The notes beneath the pieces are model-generated. The model saw only the letters and a program-made list of their open reading frames with translations. It ran no database searches and was not told where the DNA came from. A program made the position numbers and the translations under genes. Positions 7,964-14,495 of a DNA stretch of 15,287 nucleotides are shown one piece after another (position 1 is the first letter of the stretch; each line of letters starts with the position of its first letter). The stretch is from Desulfobacteraceae bacterium (lineage in GTDB: Bacteria; Desulfobacterota; Desulfobacteria; Desulfobacterales; Desulfobacteraceae): NCBI GenBank assembly GCA_003354055.1, contig PIVQ01000102.1, forward strand, positions 1 through 15,287, in the 5' to 3' direction.

Positions 7964-8055
7964 AAAATACCTTTCTATTTTTCCATGGGGTGTTGCCCGG
8001 TATTTTCTCCCCGGTTCGGGCTGATATCAGTGTAAAAGAGACAGACTGCCAAATG

Positions 8056-8535
8056 CTATAACTCCGTCACCGTATAATAAAACATGGTGGCATAGGCAGC
8101 CGGGGGGATCTGGATCGAAACCCCGTTTATTTTCAGCTGCACCTTGATGTCGCTTACGCTGCCGGAGCCGGAAAAAAAAGGAGTATTGATGCCGGAAACT
8201 TCTTGAAACGCAGTGCCCCCGCGAACGCTGCCGCCATTACCGTCAGAGGTCCTCCTGACATGGAGGTGAAGGCTTGAGGACCAGGTTGAATCGTTTTTTT
8301 TAATGTCAATACGCCAAGGACCGTTTGTTCCCGAAACATCAAGGAGCACTTGCCCGGGACCACTTGCCATCTCGCTTTGCAGGTCGCTACCGGCACCGGA
8401 GGTAAGATGGGTTTTATCTATGGTCTCATACCAGGTACCGGCCACTGTTATGGAGATTTCAGCCCGGGCTGTCCGGACTGTCATCCCCAATGACATCACA
8501 ATGAACATAATCGCCAACCCTTTGGTCAATTTCAT
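8056..8535 (-). CDS. Small secreted protein, probable fibre subunit or tip protein C
   Basis: The 159-residue product has a signal peptide (~1-25, cleavage after ARA) and a mature part of about 134 residues predicted to be beta-rich. It has Gly/Ser-rich turns and ends in a hydrophobic strand, AAYATMFYYTVTEL, reminiscent of the terminal strand of chaperone-delivered subunits. No cysteine is present in the mature part. It is not obviously a paralogue of the two subunit-like proteins encoded upstream. An AAGGAG box lies 7 bases before the ATG. The gene follows 29 bases after subunit-like gene B and lies 92 bases before the chaperone. I do not recognise the family. Role as a minor or tip subunit is inferred from context only. 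Confidence 0.6.
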   Translation of the reverse strand: MKLTKGLAIMFIVMSLGMTVRTARAEISITVAGTWYETIDKTHLTSGAGSDLQSEMASGPGQVLLDVSGTNGPWRIDIKKNDSTWSSSLHLHVRRTSDGNGGSVRGGTAFQEVSGINTPFFSGSGSVSDIKVQLKINGVSIQIPPAAYATMFYYTVTEL

Positions 8536-8564
8536 TGCTGTTCTCCTTTTTCCAGACTGCGGAA

Positions 8565-9056
8565 TTAGTCCGAGAGGATAAATGTTACGGTTCTGTCGTC
8601 CGGTGAGATTTCTCCTGCCTTCACTCCGGCATTCAGATTATAAGTTATTGCAAGGCTGCTGTTCGCCACAGGTCCTATGCCGGTCACAACAGCGGCGGCC
8701 GAGGTGGTAAGAACGAGGTTGCCGCGACTTATTCCACTGCCGGGCGGAGCAGCCACATGAAGCTTGAGTGTGGTATCGGCCGGCATGGACTGACTGATAC
8801 GGGCCCAAATTTTTTTTCCGGTGCCGTTGGTGGTAATGGCGCAATTCCCCGATTTTCGGGTTGCTTCCGTAAGTTTCTGCCCGGCCGATGCATGGTCAAT
8901 GTTCAAACGGGGATTTCCGCTGACGCTGATCTCGTCGATGGGTTGAACATTAATATTCACCCCATGACCGGCGACATTACCCCCCGATGCCAGTCCGCCT
9001 GAAAAAAAGAGTATAATTATGGTGGTGGTGATTATCTTGTGTTTTGCCTTTACCAT
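8565..9056 (-). CDS. Secreted subunit-like protein B, paralogue of 9150-9650
   Basis: The 163-residue product has a Lys-rich start and a hydrophobic signal segment (~1-26). The mature part shares a clear pattern with the product of 9150-9650: IDEISVSGNPRLNID matches INEISLSSTSISLTV, then a single Cys in NCAITTNG (NCGSTNT there), SMPADTTLKLHVAAP (AMPTGNTLKINMTAP), and a matching C-terminal run ending SPDDRTVTFILSD. The shared beta-rich layout and terminal strand fit a polymerising subunit. A GGGGAG box lies 6 bases before the ATG. It is separated from gene A by a 93-base gap containing a strong hairpin, so it is probably made at a lower level. The protein family is not known to me; the fibre role is inferred from the chaperone and barrel genes downstream. 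Confidence 0.65.
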   Translation of the reverse strand: MVKAKHKIITTTIIILFFSGGLASGGNVAGHGVNINVQPIDEISVSGNPRLNIDHASAGQKLTEATRKSGNCAITTNGTGKKIWARISQSMPADTTLKLHVAAPPGSGISRGNLVLTTSAAAVVTGIGPVANSSLAITYNLNAGVKAGEISPDDRTVTFILSD

Positions 9057-9084
9057 TTGATTCTCCCCTTCAATAAACGGGCAG

Positions 9085-9115
9085 GAGGAGGCGGTGTAGC
9101 TTGTTCCGCCTCCTC
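9085..9115 (-). terminator. Strong intergenic hairpin between subunit genes A and B
   Basis: GAGGAGGCGG (9085-9094) and CCGCCTCCTC (9106-9115) are perfect 10-bp GC-rich arms around an 11-base loop. The sequence following on the minus strand is CTGCCCGTTTATTG, so there is no intrinsic-terminator U-run. It lies 35 bases after the stop of gene A and 28 bases before gene B. The position matches the mRNA-protecting or attenuating hairpins that raise the level of a first, major subunit relative to downstream genes in many pilus operons. Confidence 0.7.
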
Positions 9116-9149
9116 AGGATCGTCAAATATGATGATACACCCTATTCGG

Positions 9150-9650
9150 TTATGAATTATCCGTAATGGTCAGGGTCACCGTCTTGTTACTTGCAGCAAT
9201 TATCCCGCCTGCAACTGTCGAATCCAGGCTATAGGTAATAGCGATACCGCTCTCTGCCACCGAACTGATGGCGGTAACGGCATCAACAGCGCTGGCTGTC
9301 AGGGTGACGGCCCCGGCTGAAGTGCCTGTACTAGGGGCTGTCATATTGATCTTAAGGGTATTGCCAGTGGGCATTGCTGTATTGATTGCTGCAGTGATCT
9401 TTTTGGTGTTGGTACTCCCACAATTTGTTGTAATACTATAGGTGCTGGTTTCATCTGTGGCCTGGTCAGGCTCCGAACCGGCAGTGGCTGCATTTACCGT
9501 AAGGCTTATTGAAGTAGAACTAAGGCTGATCTCATTGATCGCTTCCACCTCGTAATTGGCCGTCGTCGTCGTTGAACTCCCCGCCATGGCCATCCCCTGA
9601 ACGCCAAGCCAAAGTCCAACTACCATTAAACTAACAAGTGTCTTTTTCAT
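9150..9650 (-). CDS. Secreted subunit-like protein A (probable major subunit)
   Basis: The 166-residue product has a clear signal peptide (~1-23, cleavage after AMA). The mature part of about 143 residues is extremely rich in Thr, Ser and Ala, has few charged residues and one cysteine (NCGSTNT), and is predicted to be all-beta. Its C-terminal strand reads KTVTLTITDNS. It is homologous to the next gene product. As first gene of the operon, followed by a stabilising-type hairpin, it is the best candidate for the main fibre subunit. A GGAAG box lies 5 bases before the ATG. Its leader contains a candidate sigma-54 promoter about 270 bases upstream and several copies of an operator-like motif. I cannot assign it to a named pilin family. 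A secreted Ig-like surface-layer protein is an alternative. Confidence 0.68.
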   Translation of the reverse strand: MKKTLVSLMVVGLWLGVQGMAMAGSSTTTTANYEVEAINEISLSSTSISLTVNAATAGSEPDQATDETSTYSITTNCGSTNTKKITAAINTAMPTGNTLKINMTAPSTGTSAGAVTLTASAVDAVTAISSVAESGIAITYSLDSTVAGGIIAASNKTVTLTITDNS

Positions 9651-9734
9651 GTTTTCTTCCTTTCGATGTTTAAACTATTATTTAACTGCCCAAAACGATT
9701 TGATTCAGCCGGCCGTTCCGGCATCATCTCCCCA

Positions 9735-9752
9735 TATCGTTTTGATAATCGG
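9735..9752 (+). promoter_or_regulatory. Operator-like motif, single site
   Basis: TATCGTTTTGATAATCGG is a third copy of the motif found twice, head to head, at 10021-10072; it differs from either of those at two or three of 18 positions. It lies downstream of the candidate sigma-54 promoter, about 85 bases before the ATG of the first subunit gene. It could be a second binding site, possibly repressing, for the same regulator. Confidence 0.4.
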
Positions 9753-9930
9753 TTATTCCCAAATCCCACCCCTTTGATAATGACTCAATCGCCGGGCCAT
9801 TGTGAATGCATTGCCTGTGTGGCAATGTCTTCAGGTGTTCTAAAGAGCCTGCCGAAAATCCGATCTTTTTATCCTGAATTCATTTTGATCAGTAATTCGC
9901 GGGGTCTCTTGTATACTTGCTTTATTCTGT

Positions 9931-9946
9931 TGCAAGGGCTGGACCA
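9931..9946 (-). promoter_or_regulatory. Candidate sigma-54 promoter of the subunit/chaperone/usher-like operon
   Basis: On the minus strand the site reads TGGTCCAGCCCTTGCA. The -12 element TTGCA is perfect and the GG/GC spacing is right, but the -24 half matches only four of six consensus bases. The predicted start near 9920 leaves a leader of about 270 bases. Support is increased by the inverted repeat centred about 127 bases upstream, where an enhancer would be expected. A sigma-70 promoter closer to the gene is not excluded. Confidence 0.45.
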
Positions 9947-10019
9947 TGCCTCTTATCATTGTCGTAATCGTTTGATTCCATTAGGGAAGTTCTCTGGAGG
10001 ACAACAATGCCGCATCATT

Positions 10020-10073
10020 ATCGATTATCAAAATGATAGTTTGCCTTGCGCTGGTATCATTTTGATAGTCGAT
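10020..10073. promoter_or_regulatory. Long inverted repeat, candidate enhancer/operator
   Basis: The arms 10020-10038 and 10055-10073 are 19 bases each with one mismatch, separated by 16 bases. Each arm contains TATCAAAATGATA or its complement, itself a small palindrome (TATCA-N3-TGATA). The centres of the two arms are 32 bases apart, about three helical turns, so two protein dimers could bind on one face. Relative to the predicted sigma-54 start the repeat spans about -100 to -153. An RNA hairpin is an alternative, but no gene is known to be transcribed through it. Confidence 0.55.
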
Positions 10074-10138
10074 GGTGTCTGGTGGCATGAGCTTGGCGTT
10101 ATTCTGTACACAGAATTTCGGGGTGGTAAAACAACCGG

Positions 10139-10238
10139 TTAGGAATCGTTACAAAATAACTTGCCCTAAATTGTTTCCAAAACCCCTTAAAAGACTGGGT
10201 ATTTTGGAAACAAAAGGTCAAGTGATTTTGGAGCCGAT
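10139..10238. repeat. Inverted-repeat copy 2 (hairpin element), partner at 1-119
   Basis: This is the reverse-complement partner of 1-119. It contains perfect 12-bp arms TTGTTTCCAAAA (10171-10182) and TTTTGGAAACAA (10202-10213) with a 19-base spacer that can extend the stem by CCC/GGG pairing. It starts two bases after the TAA stop of the large GAF kinase gene, and so lies where a terminator for that gene is expected. No clear U-run follows the stem. Because the copies are inverted, recombination between them would flip the ~10 kb between. Confidence 0.85.
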
Positions 10239-10240
10239 CC

Positions 10241-13200
10241 TTATATTGCCAGAGCGGCAACCCGGTTTTTCAGCCTTTTGATCTCTTTTTCCAGCTGTTC
10301 GAATATCCGGTCCCCGCCATCAATGCTGCCGGATTTGCCCATGAGTTCAAGATCATGGGCAATTTGGGATAAACGGTCTGCCGTCAGGTTTGCTGCCCCG
10401 CCTTTAATGGCATGGGCATGGCGGGCAATAGTGCTGGTATCGTTTTCTTCCAGGGCTGTTTTAATTTCCGTCAACTGGGTGACAAGGATTTCAAAAAATT
10501 CATCCAGAACTTCCCTTAAAAATTCATCGTCCCCTTCGAATTCATCCAGGGCTTTTTGAGCATCGAAAATATCCGGATCCCTGTTCTGCTCGCTTCTTTC
10601 AGACATTGCATCCGAATTTCCCAAAGGTTTATTGTCGATCCATTTTCCCACCATTTCAAGGACTTGCGCCTTTCTAAGTGGCTTGGTCATGTAGTCGTCC
10701 ATGCCAGCTGCAAGGCACTTCTCGCGGTAGCCCTTGATTGCATGGGCCGTCATGGCAATAATCGGAATTTTAGAATAGGCAGCATCGCCTGGTCCGGCCA
10801 TCTTTCCTTCCAGGGACCTGATCAGGCCGGTTGCTTCACACCCGTCCATTTCAGGCATCTGGATGTCCATGAGAATTAAGTCAAACTGTTTTTCTTTAAA
10901 CAGGTCAACCGCCTGAGACCCATTTTCAGCCAGACTCACCTTGAAGCCGGCTGCAGACAGATATTTCATGATGATCTTCTGATTGGTGGGGTAATCTTCC
11001 GCCACCAGGATGTGTTCGGTGTTAATCAGGTTTTCGGCAATGGCAGGCCGGGGTGCAGGTTCCCTGGTTTCTTGAGCAGGTTTCTCAGCCCGCCCTGTTG
11101 CGGAAAGCAGGGCATTTTCAAAATCCCGTCTTTTAATAGGTTTCAAAAGATATTCGTTGATTCCCATTTTTTTGCAGGTGTCGGTATCCCCCGGCCGGCC
11201 TTTGGAGGTCACAAACACCACGGGAAGTAACGGATCGATCTCCCGGATGGTTTTTACAGCGTCAAATCCGTTCATACCGAGCAACCCCTGACTGACAATG
11301 GCCACGTCAACTTTCCGGTCTGATTCTCCGGTTTGTGCCAATGCCTTTGCCGCCTCTTCCGTGTTTTTTGTAAGACAGGTAACACTTCCGAAATGGGTCA
11401 GGTATTGGTGGAGAATCATTTGGCTGGTCTGATTATCATCCACTACAAGTATGGTCATGGCCTTTGGTTGTGCCCCGGGTATGGTAACTGCGTTCGGTAT
11501 ATTTTTTTGCTTTTTAAACTGTGTCGTGAACCAGAAGGTCGATCCTTTTCCCTCAAGGCTTTCAAGCCCGATCCGTCCGCCCATGAGATGGACCAGTTGT
11601 TTGGATATGGTGGTTCCCAGGCCTGTCCCTCCGTATTTCCGGGTGGTGGATCCGTCTGCCTGATTGAAGCTTTCGAAAATAGTCTGCTGCTTCTCTTTTG
11701 CAATACCTATGCCGGTATCCTTGACACAAAAACGCAGTTCCGCGGTATGGCCCATGTCCCGGACCAATTCCACCTTGATCAGGACCTCTCCTTTTGGGGT
11801 AAATTTGATGGCATTGCTGGTCAGGTTTACCAGGACCTGACGCAGACGGCCCGGATCACCCACGAGGCGGGTGGGGATCCTGGGTGACAAAAATGAAAAA
11901 AATTCAAGACCCTTGTCGTTTGCCCCCACACCAAGGGCCGAACAGGTTTGCTCAAACGTATGTTCCAGATTAAATGCAATGTTCTCGATGGAAAACTTTC
12001 CCGCCTCGATTTTTGAAAAATCCAGGATCTGGTTGATGAGGCCTAACAGGTGTGTGGTTTCCGCGTCAATGGTGGTAAGGATTTCTTTCAGATCATCCTC
12101 CAGGTTGTACTCCAGGGCAAGTTCAGCCATACCCATGATGCCGTTGAGGGGGGTCCGGATCTCGTGGCTCATGTTGGTCAGAAATTTGATCTTGGCCTGA
12201 GCGCCTGCTTCTGCCTGAAGCTTGGCTTTTTTAAGCATTTTTTCAACCTCGATCCGTTCCCGGATCTCAGCTGTCAAATCCTCTGTCCGGTCAGCCACCC
12301 TCTTTTCAAGGTTTTCCTTGTGATCCTTGAGCTCCTTCTGAATTTTTTTGACAATGATAATCTGCGAAATAAGGCTTGAAAATATTTCCAGGGGCCGGAC
12401 CGTCTCCCGGGTCGGTTTTTTTCCTGATTTGGACTCGTCCGCTGAAATTACGCCTATAAGACAGCCATCGGAATCATGCATGGGAAAAAAGAGCATGTCA
12501 CCCGGATGCCATGTGTCGGATGGGCTTTGGGGTTGACGTTTGGAAATAATCAACAGCTCGCTGCCCGGAACGTCGGTTTGGGTGTGGGGCAGGTAAATGG
12601 CAAAATTGCCGATTTTTATACCGGCATCAAACAATGTGCCATAGTATTCCCTGAGTGCCGGCTTGTTTTTTACCTTTTCAATTTCCTCGGGAGAAACGCC
12701 CTCATATCCCAGGATTTCTCTGTAGGGTGGTGCCTCGGTAAAATAGGATATGAGCAGCCGGTTATAGTCTGAATTCTCCACAATGGCTCTGGAGATACGG
12801 TGGAAAATCTCTTTTTCATCCTGCATGGTGATGATGGCAGCTGCGGCCAAAGAAAACTTTTCTGTCTGCCTTGAAAGATTCAGGATCTGCCTTTCCCGTT
12901 TCAGGATGGTTTCCTGGGCCCGCTTCCGGTCCACGGCAAGGGCCACCTGATCGGATACCGCCACCAGCAGTTCCATATCCCGTTGGGTAAAATAATCCGG
13001 ATCCGTATAATGCTGGACCGCCATGACCCCGGTTACCGTTTCACGGATCATCAGGGGAACCCCTATCCATATCCGCGGGACGGTTCCGTCTAACTGGCCT
13101 TTTTCAGCCTTTTGGGTCAATATCTTTTCGGTCATGAACAAAGGTTTTTTACTCCGGATGGCATCCAGGGTTATATAATTATCATTTTTGCTGTAATCCA

Positions 13201-14449
13201 CGGATAATGAAAGGGTATCTTCAGAATCCTCCTCATCAAGATAAAACGGGAAATGCATGATTTTGCTGTCTTCGTCCACCAGGCAGATGTAAAAATTGGG
13301 CAGGGGAATCAGGTTGTTCAGGGATTGGTATATGGACCCGTAGAGATCATCCAGGTTGTCTGTGGTATTCACGGCATTGGAAATGTAAAAAAGCGTCTGG
13401 GTCAGCTTCTCGCTCTGAATGATTTCGTCCTGGAATCGTTTTCGGTTGATGGCGAGTGCAATCTGGTCGGATACGGCAACCAGAAGGTTCTTGTCCTTCT
13501 GAGTGTAATAATCAGGGTTGGAGTAATGCTGGACCGCGATGACCCCCACCACCTCCTTTTGGATCTTGAGCGGTACGCCCAGCCATTGTTCCGGGATGGA
13601 TCCCACCACATCCAGTCCGAGTATTTTTGACCTTTCGATGGTTTCCATTTTAGAAAGGAAAACAGGCCGTTTCAGACGGATCACGTCATCGGCTATGATG
13701 CCGGACCTACTGACGGTTTTGATCTCCCGGTAAACATCTCCGGTCTGGTCCACATAATAGGGGTAGGAGAGGGTGTCCGTTTGGCGGTCATAGATACCAA
13801 TGGCAAAATTGCTTACATCAACGACATCTTCAAGAGTATGGTGGATGGACGTATAGAGTTCATTTAAGTTCTCAGTTGTATTTACTGCATTGGAAATGGA
13901 AAACAGGGTCTGGGTAATCTTTTCGTTCTGTCGGGCCCCTTCATCCGCAAGCTTTCTCTCAATGGCCATGGCAACAAATCCGGAAATGGAATTCAGGATA
14001 TCAAGGGCCGTGTCCCCGTATGCTTTTGTGGACGTGTAGCTTTTGAGGATCAGGGCGCCAAAGGTCCTGTTCTTGACCTTTAGGGGAACCCCTACACATA
14101 CTCTGGGCGACCCGGATGTTTTTGCGGTGGCCGATCGCAGGGATTCATCGCAGGGAATACGAAGGATCTGCTTTTGATGTATCACCCTGGCTGCCAGGTC
14201 CGTTGTTTCGCAGTATCGGTCCTGGGCATTTGCTTGCCGATCTTTAAAATAGGGAAGTGAGATGATATCCTTTCCCTTGTGAAAGATGGCGATGGCAAAA
14301 TTTTCCACATCCAGAACAGTTCCCATTATTTTATGGATTTTCCGGTAAAACTCATCTCTGCACGTTGTGTTGTTCACGGCAGCCGAGATATCAAATAGTA
14401 CCGATATTAGCTTGTCCGGATTCTGGGTGCGTTTCTTGCCTGCCTCCAT
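10241..14449 (-). CDS. Soluble multi-GAF hybrid histidine kinase (4 GAF, HisKA, HATPase, two REC, HPt)
   Basis: The 1402-residue product has no membrane segment. Residues ~8-168, 175-338 and 346-512 are three similar GAF units, each opening with a version of TLFSISNAVNTTENLNELY. A fourth, more distant GAF-like domain spans ~530-700, followed by a coiled coil (~700-750). The kinase core has His762 in NMSHEIRTP, Asn879, DTGIGI at 911-916 and GTGLG at 941-945. Receiver 1 (~998-1115) keeps Asp1004/Asp1005 and Lys1103, but Ser1053 replaces the phospho-accepting aspartate. Receiver 2 (~1145-1265) is complete: Glu1151/Asp1152, Asp1195, Thr1234, Lys1256. An HPt domain carries His1346 in HAIKGG. GAF domains bind small ligands or cyclic nucleotides; the ligand is unknown. 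An AAAGGAG box lies 4 bases before the ATG, and the gene follows the FapA-like gene by 46 bases, so both are probably co-transcribed. The core is paralogous to the kinase at 1262-3856. Confidence 0.94.
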   Translation of the reverse strand: MEAGKKRTQNPDKLISVLFDISAAVNNTTCRDEFYRKIHKIMGTVLDVENFAIAIFHKGKDIISLPYFKDRQANAQDRYCETTDLAARVIHQKQILRIPCDESLRSATAKTSGSPRVCVGVPLKVKNRTFGALILKSYTSTKAYGDTALDILNSISGFVAMAIERKLADEGARQNEKITQTLFSISNAVNTTENLNELYTSIHHTLEDVVDVSNFAIGIYDRQTDTLSYPYYVDQTGDVYREIKTVSRSGIIADDVIRLKRPVFLSKMETIERSKILGLDVVGSIPEQWLGVPLKIQKEVVGVIAVQHYSNPDYYTQKDKNLLVAVSDQIALAINRKRFQDEIIQSEKLTQTLFYISNAVNTTDNLDDLYGSIYQSLNNLIPLPNFYICLVDEDSKIMHFPFYLDEEDSEDTLSLSVDYSKNDNYITLDAIRSKKPLFMTEKILTQKAEKGQLDGTVPRIWIGVPLMIRETVTGVMAVQHYTDPDYFTQRDMELLVAVSDQVALAVDRKRAQETILKRERQILNLSRQTEKFSLAAAAIITMQDEKEIFHRISRAIVENSDYNRLLISYFTEAPPYREILGYEGVSPEEIEKVKNKPALREYYGTLFDAGIKIGNFAIYLPHTQTDVPGSELLIISKRQPQSPSDTWHPGDMLFFPMHDSDGCLIGVISADESKSGKKPTRETVRPLEIFSSLISQIIIVKKIQKELKDHKENLEKRVADRTEDLTAEIRERIEVEKMLKKAKLQAEAGAQAKIKFLTNMSHEIRTPLNGIMGMAELALEYNLEDDLKEILTTIDAETTHLLGLINQILDFSKIEAGKFSIENIAFNLEHTFEQTCSALGVGANDKGLEFFSFLSPRIPTRLVGDPGRLRQVLVNLTSNAIKFTPKGEVLIKVELVRDMGHTAELRFCVKDTGIGIAKEKQQTIFESFNQADGSTTRKYGGTGLGTTISKQLVHLMGGRIGLESLEGKGSTFWFTTQFKKQKNIPNAVTIPGAQPKAMTILVVDDNQTSQMILHQYLTHFGSVTCLTKNTEEAAKALAQTGESDRKVDVAIVSQGLLGMNGFDAVKTIREIDPLLPVVFVTSKGRPGDTDTCKKMGINEYLLKPIKRRDFENALLSATGRAEKPAQETREPAPRPAIAENLINTEHILVAEDYPTNQKIIMKYLSAAGFKVSLAENGSQAVDLFKEKQFDLILMDIQMPEMDGCEATGLIRSLEGKMAGPGDAAYSKIPIIAMTAHAIKGYREKCLAAGMDDYMTKPLRKAQVLEMVGKWIDNKPLGNSDAMSERSEQNRDPDIFDAQKALDEFEGDDEFLREVLDEFFEILVTQLTEIKTALEENDTSTIARHAHAIKGGAANLTADRLSQIAHDLELMGKSGSIDGGDRIFEQLEKEIKRLKNRVAALAI

Positions 14450-14495
14450 ATGGCTCCTTTTAGATGGAATTGTCTGATAAATAGCATAAGATTCC

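Larger units (their letters stand above)
9651..10138 (-). other. Regulatory region upstream of the subunit/chaperone/usher-like operon
   Basis: This 488-base gene-free stretch contains a candidate sigma-54 promoter, a long inverted repeat and several copies of one motif built on ATCRTTTTGATA; strong copies are described separately. Weaker copies are TTCATTTTGATCAG at 9879-9892 and AATCGTTTGATT at 9966-9977. I looked for a cyclic-di-GMP riboswitch pattern and did not see one. A 158-codon open frame on the plus strand (9666-10142) has no recognisable domain, signal or credible composition and is treated as non-coding. Confidence 0.6.

Noticed and set aside
7964..8055. CCCG-AAC-CGGG mini-hairpin between subunit gene C and the chaperone gene
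   Set aside because: The 4-bp stem with a 3-base loop is too small to support a terminator or regulatory claim.
9651..9935. Possible cyclic-di-GMP (GEMM) riboswitch in the long leader of the fibre operon
   Set aside because: The long leader made this worth checking, but I could not find the conserved GEMM core or tetraloop-receptor pattern on the minus strand.
10083..10098. Plus-strand sigma-54-like site TGGCATGAGCTTGGCG
   Set aside because: GG/GC spacing is right but the -12 half is imperfect, and nothing is encoded downstream in that direction; it would only read into the antisense of the GAF kinase gene.
9666..10142. Plus-strand open frame of 158 codons upstream of the fibre operon
   Set aside because: There is no signal, domain or plausible composition, and no good ribosome-binding site. 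It overlaps the candidate promoter and operator sites, so it is better read as regulatory DNA.
11333..11887. Plus-strand open frame of 184 codons
   Set aside because: It is antisense to the ATPase and receiver region of the GAF kinase gene and shows no recognisable motif.
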